The position numbers were made by a program, and so were the translations under genes. Below, one piece after another: positions 1 through 6,982 of a DNA stretch of 25,944 nucleotides. Origin of the DNA: Gammaproteobacteria bacterium (lineage in GTDB: Bacteria; Pseudomonadota; Gammaproteobacteria; Pseudomonadales; Pseudohongiellaceae); assembly GCA_016762995.1 (NCBI GenBank), contig JAESUT010000061.1:1-25944 (forward strand). The letters run 5' to 3'. How positions within the stretch are numbered: the first letter of the stretch is position 1; every line of letters begins with the position of its first letter. A model generated the notes under the pieces. It saw nothing but the letters and a program-made list of their open reading frames with translations. It was not told where the DNA came from and ran no database searches.

Positions 1-1502
1 CCACCGGCAACAAGCTCATCTGCAAACTGTGCGTTGCGTTTCGCGTCACGTGTTTCAATGTTTAATGATTGACGCTTCATAGACCAGCGCACTTTCACAC
101 AAAACGGACAGGCAGCGTATTGATACAATGACAACTTCGCCGTTGCTGCATCTAATGCAGCTTGCTCAGCAGCTAGTTCCGCAAGTGTCGGCTTATCAGT
201 AGTCGCTGCAGTAACAAACGCCATTACATCGTCAGCGTTCTTCAAAGTGGCTGCTCTAGCTACTGTTAGATCGAGATTTTCAACAGAATCTAGAGAACTA
301 GCAACTAGTGCTGGAGCCGAAACATTTGCTGCGTAAAATGCACCAAAGTCAGTTAGAGCTGCTGTTAAGAGGGCAGTAATACCTGGGTTAGTTGTCTCAT
401 TAAACGTTGGCTTAATCTCTAAGCTAGTACCGGCCAAATTTGGTCCGATAATTAAATCAGCGCCAACTGTAAAGGTAGCTACTAAAGGAGTCGCGCCAGC
501 AACTATTACCGCACCATCTGTAATGCCATGAGCAACAAGTTGCTGTACCAAAGCAGCAGAAGACAATGTGTCAGCATCTGTAGCATCTGTCTGAGCTGTA
601 AGAGCTGCAACGTGAGCAGTAATCGCTCCGTCTAAGCCTGCAACAAGACCAGTAGCTTTTACTGATGCAGCTGCAGCCGTCGCAAGACCTTTCAATGTTG
701 CAGCATTAAGTATTTTCTGATCACCGATCAAGGCTGTTTGAAGTGCTTCACTTGCACCAAGCGTAACGCCGGCTAGAAGACCACCAACGGCTACCGCGGC
801 TCCATCTAGAGCAGTAGTTACAACAGCTTCTTCGCCATCAACATCAGCTACAGTTGTTTTAGTCGCCGCGTTGTCGTCTAGGTCAAGAGTGGCTAGATAG
901 GCTGTAACAGCATCGTTACCAGCATCAAGAGCGTTAATAAGTGATACAAGAGGTTGATCGCCAGCAATAACATCATCAACAGCAGTCGTGCCGTCAGCAA
1001 CGGCAGTGGCCGAGCTATCAACAGCAGAAACTGCCGCTATCAGGTCGTCAAGCTCTGCAGAGCTTTGCGCTGCGTCTACTGAGTAATATGTAGCAACCGC
1101 TGTCTTGTTAGCCAAGGCAGCTGCGGCATCAGCAAAGTCTGGGTCTGTAGATGCGGCAAGAGCATTGATGGAAGCATTCATAGCTGCGCCACGTGAATCG
1201 CCAGCATTTAGAGACGCTGTCATTTCAGCAACAGCGGCATCTAGAACGGCTTCAGTGACTTCGCCACCAAGAAGCTGAGTTAGGAAATTCTCTGCAAAAA
1301 TTGCATTTGGCAAGAAATCTGGGAAAAGACCAGTGTCGCCGCTGTAGGCTGGGTTTTCGGAAATGGCTACTGCCAATTCTTCAATAGTGAGGCCTGAATC
1401 AATAATTGCTTCTAGTTCGGCAAGAATGTCCGCACCGGGGGCGGCATTTACCATACCTACTACCAGTTGAATAATACTTTGTGTTTCTGCTGCTGTAGCC
1501 AT
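1..1502 (-). CDS. S-layer-like secreted protein fused to a glutaredoxin domain (3' end outside window)
   Basis: Open without a stop from ATG 1502 to the window edge (500 codons seen). An AAGGAGT ribosome site lies six bases before the ATG. Residues 1 to about 430 are Ala, Asp, Thr and Val rich, with no cysteine, no Sec signal and few basic residues. A segment near residues 120-140 (DFADAAAALANKTAVATYY) resembles the N-terminal region of S-layer-like and RTX-type proteins exported by type I systems. From about residue 440 the character changes: LSLYQYAACPFCVKVR, then RDAKRNAQFADEL and GG, which closely follows gammaproteobacterial glutaredoxin-like proteins. The redox motif is C465-P-F-C468, and these are the only cysteines seen. 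The nearby type I exporter (7986-12463) is the likely partner of the N-terminal part. The fusion is unusual; the C-terminus, and any secretion signal, is not visible. An assembly chimera cannot be excluded. Confidence 0.8.
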   Translation of the reverse strand, partial: MATAAETQSIIQLVVGMVNAAPGADILAELEAIIDSGLTIEELAVAISENPAYSGDTGLFPDFLPNAIFAENFLTQLLGGEVTEAVLDAAVAEMTASLNAGDSRGAAMNASINALAASTDPDFADAAAALANKTAVATYYSVDAAQSSAELDDLIAAVSAVDSSATAVADGTTAVDDVIAGDQPLVSLINALDAGNDAVTAYLATLDLDDNAATKTTVADVDGEEAVVTTALDGAAVAVGGLLAGVTLGASEALQTALIGDQKILNAATLKGLATAAAASVKATGLVAGLDGAITAHVAALTAQTDATDADTLSSAALVQQLVAHGITDGAVIVAGATPLVATFTVGADLIIGPNLAGTSLEIKPTFNETTNPGITALLTAALTDFGAFYAANVSAPALVASSLDSVENLDLTVARAATLKNADDVMAFVTAATTDKPTLAELAAEQAALDAATAKLSLYQYAACPFCVKVRWSMKRQSLNIETRDAKRNAQFADELVAG

Positions 1503-1586
1503 TTGTGACTCCTTGAAATGTTCTAGTTTTGTAAGTTCCGATCGAGACATGCCAAAAAACGCGTATGACCACATATCGGTATTGCA

Positions 1587-1592
1587 AGCATA
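1587..1592 (-). promoter_or_regulatory. Probable -10 box of the S-layer-like gene promoter
   Basis: TATGCT on the minus strand matches four of six positions of TATAAT and starts 21 bases after the end of the CRP-type palindrome. No good -35 box is present, as expected where an activator overlaps that region. The predicted start point is near 1580. Confidence 0.45.
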
Positions 1593-1613
1593 CTTAAGGC
1601 AGTGCCTCTGGCT

Positions 1614-1629
1614 TGTGATTTCAATCACA
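1614..1629 (-). promoter_or_regulatory. CRP-type operator, perfect TGTGA-N6-TCACA
   Basis: The palindrome reads TGTGATTGAAATCACA on the minus strand, with both five-base half-sites matching the CRP consensus and the canonical six-base spacer. Its centre (1621.5) lies 41.5 bases before the start point predicted from the -10 box at 1592-1587, which is the class II activator position. It probably drives the S-layer-like gene. The binder could be a global CRP or the CRP-family protein encoded at 6983-7729. Confidence 0.75.
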
Positions 1630-1828
1630 CCAAAGAAAATTACCTAAATTGCCAGTCCTGAGCATTACACTTGCTGACCTTGTGTCGGCAGCTGTGCAAT
1701 TAACTCGCGGAGTTTACCTAGCATTGGTAACTATGACAACTGAATTATGCCCTAATTCTTCTCAACCTTGATCGCTAACGTTCTATTTTTGAAGGAGTTT
1801 CCAGCAAAGCCCATGGGGAGAGCTTTCC

Positions 1829-3166
1829 CTACAGCGCGAGGCTAATACCTATTTCTATAGTGCTATCAACCGTCTGGAATAGCTCCAAATTGCTGTGCTG
1901 ATCTTGGTGGAACATATTAATTAACAAAGTCGTACCCTCAAATAACGGCCTGCGGTACTGCAACAGCAAATAACTCCTACGCAGCCAGCGCTGTGCACCA
2001 TTGGCCAACAGTGGGCTGTAGCCATCTGTATCTTTGAGTTGGGTGTAACCTAATTGACTTCGAAATTCACCGAGGGGTAGATCTAGCTGCCAGTCGACAC
2101 TCGCCTGCCAGCCGTCTCTATCACCGCCAGGGCGCTCCGATTCAGTGGCCGTGTTGGATAAGAGGCTTAGCTCGGTGCTGAACTGATGATTGCCCCAACT
2201 ACTACTCCTTGGACAGCTCAGCCCAATACCCGCCTTGCTCTCCAACGCATTAAGCTGACGCTGATTGTGAAAGGATTGGTACTGCGTAGCCATTTGATAA
2301 TAGGGTTTGCAGCTCAATCTACTGGCTCGCTGATACCGCGCACTGACATCGACACCGGTATAAAGGGAGCTGCCACCAAATTGCAAATGACTGATACCGG
2401 TACTTACTTGCCAGCTCTGCTTGCGCCCAGGCCTAATAAAGGCATAGCGACTATCGACCTGCAGCAAATCCGATTCGGAATCCTCGCTTAGTCGCCCTCT
2501 TACTTCTGTCAGCCAGTTATGTTGATAATCAGCTCCAAGGCGTCGATAGCGGCCCCCTAGACGAAAATTCATATAGGGGCCGCTTTTGGGCCTGAATTCT
2601 TCGTTTAAAAGCAGCACGATGGGCTCGCCAGAGAGCGTCAGCGTCAATTGGCTAGGGTCGGGCGCACCGTTTAAATTGTTGTCAAAGCCTGCCAGTATAT
2701 CCAGCTGAGCACTGCGCTCGGTGGTTAATGCTTGCCAAGACCGCTGCCGCTTCCGAATTATTGATTGAAGAGAACCTGCTAGTTCTTCAAAGTCTTCACG
2801 CGCAAGCAGGGCGTCATTGACCTGAATTGCCGAGAATAATTGCCCCTGTAGATAGAGCGCCTGGGCATAATCCATTTGGGCCCCGCCATTCTCAGGCTCT
2901 AGCAAGAGAGCGCGCTCAAGCGATTCAAAAGCAGCGGCTATGTTCCCGCTATTTAACTTTGCAGCACCCAATAATGCGTAAAATTCTGAGCTGTCCAGGC
3001 ATTCCGGCGACATCGGTTCTAGCTGCAGGCTTAGCGACAGCCAATTTACATCCGCATCAGGATAGAAGGGCGCCAGATCAGGGCACTGTGCACTGGCATT
3101 CGAAGAGAAGATAGCAAGGCCAAAATAGGCTATAGATAGAAAGGCAGTATAAAAAAATCGCTGCAT
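1829..3166 (-). CDS. TPR plus outer-membrane beta-barrel protein
   Basis: About 445 residues from ATG 3166. I prefer this start because GGGAACT lies just before it and it begins a good Sec signal peptide (MQRFFYTAFLSIAYFGLAIFSSNASA, cleaved before Q). The frame stays open upstream to 3286, but that extension would bury the signal. Residues of about 50-130 look like tetratricopeptide helices (ALLGAAKLNSGNIAAAFESLERALLLEPENG). From about residue 155 to the end, alternating polar/hydrophobic stretches with many aromatic and Arg/Gln residues suggest a membrane barrel, beginning with AGFDNNLNGAPDPSQL. The layout recalls Slam-type (DUF560) TPR-barrel proteins, but I cannot assign it to them. It is the last gene of the FecR/cyclase operon, 170 bases after the cyclase, so it may be the outer-membrane part of the same sensing or transport module. 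Confidence 0.75.
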   Translation of the reverse strand: MQRFFYTAFLSIAYFGLAIFSSNASAQCPDLAPFYPDADVNWLSLSLQLEPMSPECLDSSEFYALLGAAKLNSGNIAAAFESLERALLLEPENGGAQMDYAQALYLQGQLFSAIQVNDALLAREDFEELAGSLQSIIRKRQRSWQALTTERSAQLDILAGFDNNLNGAPDPSQLTLTLSGEPIVLLLNEEFRPKSGPYMNFRLGGRYRRLGADYQHNWLTEVRGRLSEDSESDLLQVDSRYAFIRPGRKQSWQVSTGISHLQFGGSSLYTGVDVSARYQRASRLSCKPYYQMATQYQSFHNQRQLNALESKAGIGLSCPRSSSWGNHQFSTELSLLSNTATESERPGGDRDGWQASVDWQLDLPLGEFRSQLGYTQLKDTDGYSPLLANGAQRWLRRSYLLLQYRRPLFEGTTLLINMFHQDQHSNLELFQTVDSTIEIGISLAL

Positions 3167-3336
3167 AGTTCCCGACAGCCCAATTGGGGCCTTGGGCTTG
3201 CTAAGTGCGAACCGATTAGTAAACATGGCGGGATTATCTGGGATCACATCGATTGATACAACACAGCAATTCACTGTAACAGCCACTTAACAAGCTAATA
3301 ATCGAGAAGATTAGACAGCCAGAAGAAATAGAAGGA

Positions 3337-5364
3337 TCAATCTCCGTTTCCAGCAACCACTTTTAGCCTAGGCGGCATGCGTCTAGCGCTTTTATTCTTA
3401 ACTGGCGTCGATTCTGAGATTGCTGGTGCAAATAGAGTATGGGGAATTCTCAAGCCACTCAGTAAATAGCTGCCTTGGGAGATAAGCTTTAGGTCATTGA
3501 GCTGACGTGCAGCACATTCCCCGATCAAGATGGGCTGTGCTAGCTCTTCTGTTAATTCTTGAACACGCAAGGTGATAGTTACTGTGTCACCTAATAAAGA
3601 GTGACTACGGCGATGCGCAGGCCCTATGGAACCAATTAAAGCAGGCCCTTGCTCAATGCCAATTCCCAGAGCTAGTGGCTCTAGATGACTTGCTGACTGC
3701 GGCGTGAGCATGTCCTGATCAATTGCCTGTTGCATGCTCTGGGCGGCTCGCAGGGCTTGAAGTGCGGCTTCGCGGTGGTGCCCGTCCCAGACTGCGAGGA
3801 CGCTATCACCTTTAAATTCGTGCACTCGACCACCATGCTGCTCGACGATTTCTGTGGCGCGGACAAAGAAGAAATGTAATACGGCAGCAGATTCTTCGGG
3901 TGGTCGCGCCTCGCTAAAGGCGGCGAAGTTTCGAAGATCGGCGCTCAAAAGAGTGACATCACAACGCTTTGCGTTAATCGCTGAACTGGGCAGTGTATAG
4001 GCAATTTCTTTGGCAACATCGAGTGGCAGATAGCTGCTTAGGTTGCTATACACCCGGCTGCGTTCGACTCGCACACGACTCTGCTCTAACAGCAGCAACA
4101 AGCTCGCAGCGAGCAGGCTATACAGTGCAGGGAATAGCCAGCCTATCCAGACTTCACTGCTGCTCAGCAGCTGAATATGCAGTGTAAGGACAAGCAAGGG
4201 AAAGACGACGCCAGCAATAGGCAGCCCGTAGGCGGATACACGGCCGGGAGCGGCAGCCAGTTTAAGCAGAACCATTGCAATGCAAAGGCTGACAAATCCC
4301 AATAACCAATTTGCGGAACGCGGGGTATAGGGCATCTGTGCATCCAATAAACTACCCAACATGCGTGCCTGCAACTCGATACCGGGGGTCGCCCCACTGT
4401 ATGGGGTGGGAACGATATCGCCGATACTCAATGCGGTTGCGCCAACCAATACCCAGGTGTTTTCAAATAATCCTGGCTCTATATTCCCTGACATGACGTC
4501 AGAAGCCGAAACCGCCCGAAAATTATCCGGCGCTTCCTTATAGGAAATACGCATATTACCCTGACTATCCAGAGGAATGTTAAGGCCAGGGTAGGAATCA
4601 AGCTGTAAGCGAAATGCAGGGCCAAAAAATGACGTGTCAGCGCGTATGCTGGCGCCCCAGTCCTCGCTATTGGTTGCCTCTAATAGCGCGCTGATAGCAA
4701 GTGCAGGATAGGCCATTCCGTCAACGCAAACTAATGCTGGGAACTGACGTATAGAACCATCGCTGGCTAGAATAACTCCGATATGACCCTTTGAAATTTC
4801 TGAAAATCCAGCGTGACTGGCGATAAAGCTTTGGGTGCTAGGCAGTGATATGCCAGTGCCGGCCCCCATTGCCTGTGCATTGCAACTCACAGCAGACACC
4901 GCATGTGACATCGCACCCACACGTGCTGTCTGCTCGGACTGCAAAAGCGGCACCTGCGCCAGCACCGCGCCGCGTGATGACTGCAAGGCAGCGACTAATT
5001 CAGTGTCTCCATCCTTAGGCTCTGGGAGATACGTGTCGTGAATTTGAAGTTGAGCACCGGCGTCATCAATAGCATTGACCAAGCGCGCAAGCTCCTGTCT
5101 AGACCAAGGCCAAGGACCCACTTCTGCCAAGCTTTTCTCATCGATGGCAACCAGAGTAATACGCTGTTCGGTAACGTCGTCCGTAGTTAAGGTCCAACCC
5201 AGCACACCCAGTCGCTCTTCTAAGGTTTTAAGCGCATCGCTAAAAGCGAAATTTAAAGCAGCAGCCACAATGCCAGCCAAAAGTAGTACCAGCAATCGAC
5301 CATCACGAGGCCGTAATTTTGGCAAAAAAGTTGCTGCTAATTTTGGAAGAGAAGAGAGCTGCAT
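3337..5364 (-). CDS. CHASE2-domain class III adenylate/guanylate cyclase
   Basis: 675 residues. An N-terminal membrane segment (about 22-40) is followed by a periplasmic CHASE2 sensor domain (about 65-340, with LVAIDEKSLAEVGPWPWSR). Three membrane helices follow (about 352-371, 378-398, 405-426), then a cytoplasmic class III cyclase domain (about 467-625). The metal-binding aspartates are present at D476 (LLSADLRNF) and D520 (EFKGDSVLAVW), with K518 alongside. In the usual GDxVNxAxR motif the transition-state Asn is Thr596 (GDTVTITLR), while Arg600 is kept. The expected product is cAMP or cGMP; which one cannot be told. The start codon lies two bases after the fecR-like stop, indicating translational coupling. 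FecR plus CHASE2 cyclase is a recurrent gene pairing, and the divergent CRP-family gene is a natural downstream partner. Confidence 0.9.
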   Translation of the reverse strand: MQLSSLPKLAATFLPKLRPRDGRLLVLLLAGIVAAALNFAFSDALKTLEERLGVLGWTLTTDDVTEQRITLVAIDEKSLAEVGPWPWSRQELARLVNAIDDAGAQLQIHDTYLPEPKDGDTELVAALQSSRGAVLAQVPLLQSEQTARVGAMSHAVSAVSCNAQAMGAGTGISLPSTQSFIASHAGFSEISKGHIGVILASDGSIRQFPALVCVDGMAYPALAISALLEATNSEDWGASIRADTSFFGPAFRLQLDSYPGLNIPLDSQGNMRISYKEAPDNFRAVSASDVMSGNIEPGLFENTWVLVGATALSIGDIVPTPYSGATPGIELQARMLGSLLDAQMPYTPRSANWLLGFVSLCIAMVLLKLAAAPGRVSAYGLPIAGVVFPLLVLTLHIQLLSSSEVWIGWLFPALYSLLAASLLLLLEQSRVRVERSRVYSNLSSYLPLDVAKEIAYTLPSSAINAKRCDVTLLSADLRNFAAFSEARPPEESAAVLHFFFVRATEIVEQHGGRVHEFKGDSVLAVWDGHHREAALQALRAAQSMQQAIDQDMLTPQSASHLEPLALGIGIEQGPALIGSIGPAHRRSHSLLGDTVTITLRVQELTEELAQPILIGECAARQLNDLKLISQGSYLLSGLRIPHTLFAPAISESTPVKNKSARRMPPRLKVVAGNGD

Positions 5365-5366
5365 GA

Positions 5367-6761
5367 CTACCTAGCATCCCACAGCGTTAAACCGTTGACG
5401 CTGCCGTTTTCCAACTGCTTTTCAAAAAAGTAGCCTGCCTCGCGGCCATCGGTAGTAACTGCACCGGCAAGACGCTGAGTATCAGCAATTGCATTGAAAT
5501 AACCGCGATCAGAAATGCTGCCACTTGCCGTGAAGTCGACAAAGCCGGTGCTAATATGGTTCAGATTTAACTCAGTAGTGAAGCTACTTTGGTCAAAATC
5601 GATAGCGAGATTGCCCCTGTTCACTTGCATCGCCACGATTCCACTTTCGGAATTGTAAAACGCCTGTGCACTGGCCAGTGAGAAGCTAACTGGGCCCAAG
5701 CCCCGCTCAACCTGAGGCCTAGGGCCTTCGACTCGAAACAGCGCGTATTCCGAATTGCCCACGGTAACCTTGCGATCAATTCTAGCCTCTTCGTAGCTTA
5801 GCGTTATACGCTCCTGCGCACTGGGCTCAGAAGCCCAACGGCCCCATACCATCTGGCGATTCGTCAATTCAGAGCTCGCCACCGCTGCCGCGGGGGTAAA
5901 TTCAGGCAAATCATCAACTGCTTGTTTTGTAGCCCTTAATGAAGTGACATTTTCCAAGTAAGCATCGGTGTCAGTGATCCTGCCTTCGTCTTCGGATGTA
6001 TTATCTCTCAGGGCAAGCTGAACTTCTTCACGCATAATGCCCGGCTCTCTTTCATGGGGTGCCGGAATCAATCGCGGTACCAGCGCCGTGCCTTCAAATT
6101 CAAGCATCTGCAATGCGCTGTCTGTTAGCTCCACCGCATTGGTAGCACAGGGCCCAATGGCCGAAACAGTACACTCTGCTGAATAAGGCGCCATTACAAT
6201 GGCCCCCTGATTCACTAGTGCACGAGTGCTCTGATCTGTAACGCTAACCACAAAATCGGTACCACGAACCCCGATGGCAGCTATTGGGGTATTTAAGCGA
6301 TAGCGCGAACGCGCAGCCTTTGCGCCTTCGCCAGAGATTGAGCGAGCGACTCCCTCTTTCAAGTTCATTTTGATTAAGGACTTTTCGGGATGTTCTGGAT
6401 CGTAGTCGTAGCTGATAATTTCAAGCTGACTATCCGGCCTCACGCTAACGAGAGCCTCATCTACAAAGCGGATGTGCACATGACCATTAGATTGGGTCAA
6501 AATCTGGTCGCTTGCACGAATCTGGCTGCCAATCTCGACCAGCTTACGTGGCTTGCCCTCTCTTAATAAGTAGGCCTTACCGAGCACCAGTCGGACTTTG
6601 CCCACGACTGCTGCGTCTGCCGTCTCTACAGCGCTAGCTGGATAGGCGGCAACGCTCCAAAAAAAGAAGGCGGCAAGAGCTGCAAATCGGCCAAAGATTG
6701 AAGTCAATCTGCCGAAGAACCCATTGGGCCTAGCTGTACTGGCTATTTTGCTTAGTCTCAT
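5367..6761 (-). CDS. FecR-domain periplasmic protein
   Basis: 464 residues. An N-terminal signal or anchor helix (about 26-44, ending YPASA) precedes a FecR domain at about 52-190. This shows the usual pattern of a beta-rich region (GKAYLLREGKPRKLVEIGSQI, DEALVSVRPDSQLEI) followed by RLNTPIAAIGVRGTDFVV. The remaining 270 residues are less conserved, with two cysteines (about 197 and 205) that could form a disulfide, and the end is beta-rich. It is probably exported and acts as a scaffold or ligand sensor rather than as a sigma-factor regulator, since no ECF sigma gene is adjacent. It is first in an operon with the CHASE2 cyclase (two-base gap) and the TPR/barrel protein. Transcription probably starts from the CRP-type promoter at 6839-6881. 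Confidence 0.85.
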   Translation of the reverse strand: MRLSKIASTARPNGFFGRLTSIFGRFAALAAFFFWSVAAYPASAVETADAAVVGKVRLVLGKAYLLREGKPRKLVEIGSQIRASDQILTQSNGHVHIRFVDEALVSVRPDSQLEIISYDYDPEHPEKSLIKMNLKEGVARSISGEGAKAARSRYRLNTPIAAIGVRGTDFVVSVTDQSTRALVNQGAIVMAPYSAECTVSAIGPCATNAVELTDSALQMLEFEGTALVPRLIPAPHEREPGIMREEVQLALRDNTSEDEGRITDTDAYLENVTSLRATKQAVDDLPEFTPAAAVASSELTNRQMVWGRWASEPSAQERITLSYEEARIDRKVTVGNSEYALFRVEGPRPQVERGLGPVSFSLASAQAFYNSESGIVAMQVNRGNLAIDFDQSSFTTELNLNHISTGFVDFTASGSISDRGYFNAIADTQRLAGAVTTDGREAGYFFEKQLENGSVNGLTLWDAR

Positions 6762-6838
6762 TGCTGTTTCTCTGGTGTCCCTTGTTTCCTAGGAGAATGA
6801 TCGTGGAGCGAAAACACAACTTGCCCAGTTAGCTGATG

Positions 6839-6844
6839 AAGATA
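6839..6844 (-). promoter_or_regulatory. Probable -10 box of the fecR-like operon promoter
   Basis: TATCTT on the minus strand matches four of six consensus positions. It sits 21 bases downstream of the CRP-type palindrome, with a predicted start near 6832 and a leader of about 70 bases before the ATG at 6761. No clear -35 box is seen, in keeping with activator dependence. Confidence 0.45.
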
Positions 6845-6865
6845 CTCCAAAGCCAATTAACAGCA

Positions 6866-6881
6866 AGTGACGCCAATCACA
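6866..6881. promoter_or_regulatory. CRP-type operator shared by divergent promoters
   Basis: On the minus strand this reads TGTGATTGGCGTCACT, that is GTGA-N6-TCAC with one outer-base mismatch to the CRP consensus. On the fecR-like side its end is 21 bases from TATCTT (6844-6839), the same spacing as at the S-layer-like promoter (class II, centre -41.5). On the regulator side its centre is about 62 bases before the start point predicted from TATAAT at 6924-6929, close to the class I position. Confidence 0.65.
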
Positions 6882-6901
6882 TGAAGCCAAAATACTCCCA
6901 T

Positions 6902-6929
6902 TTGCTATTAAGTTTCAAGCACTTATAAT
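6902..6929 (+). promoter_or_regulatory. Promoter of the CRP-family regulator gene
   Basis: TTGCTA at 6902-6907 (four of six) and a perfect TATAAT at 6924-6929 are separated by 16 bases. The predicted start is near 6936, leaving a leader of about 47 bases before the ATG at 6983. The CRP-type operator at 6866-6881 is positioned as for class I activation, suggesting autoregulation or global CRP control. Confidence 0.6.
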
Positions 6930-6982
6930 ACCAATCAACGGCGACTACAGCGCCGCCACCGTAACATCTGGATCAGAAGTTC

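Larger units (their letters stand above)
1503..1828. other. Intergenic region upstream of the S-layer-like gene
   Basis: This 326-base gap separates the TPR/barrel gene stop (1829) from the S-layer-like ATG (1502). It holds a CRP-type palindrome at 1614-1629, a -10 like box at 1587-1592 and a predicted untranslated leader of about 78 bases ending in a strong Shine-Dalgarno. I see no convincing terminator after the TPR/barrel gene and no small gene. The short possible reading frame at 1399-1587 is mostly antisense to the S-layer-like gene. Confidence 0.6.

Noticed and set aside
1..224. Glutaredoxin as a separate gene with an internal start at ATG 224
   Set aside because: The ATG lacks a convincing ribosome site and the long upstream frame reads through without a stop, so a fusion is the simpler reading; an internal start is still possible.
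3167..3286. Upstream extension of the TPR/barrel protein to an ATG at 3286
   Set aside because: It would put 40 unremarkable residues before a clear signal peptide; ATG 3166 has a better ribosome site.
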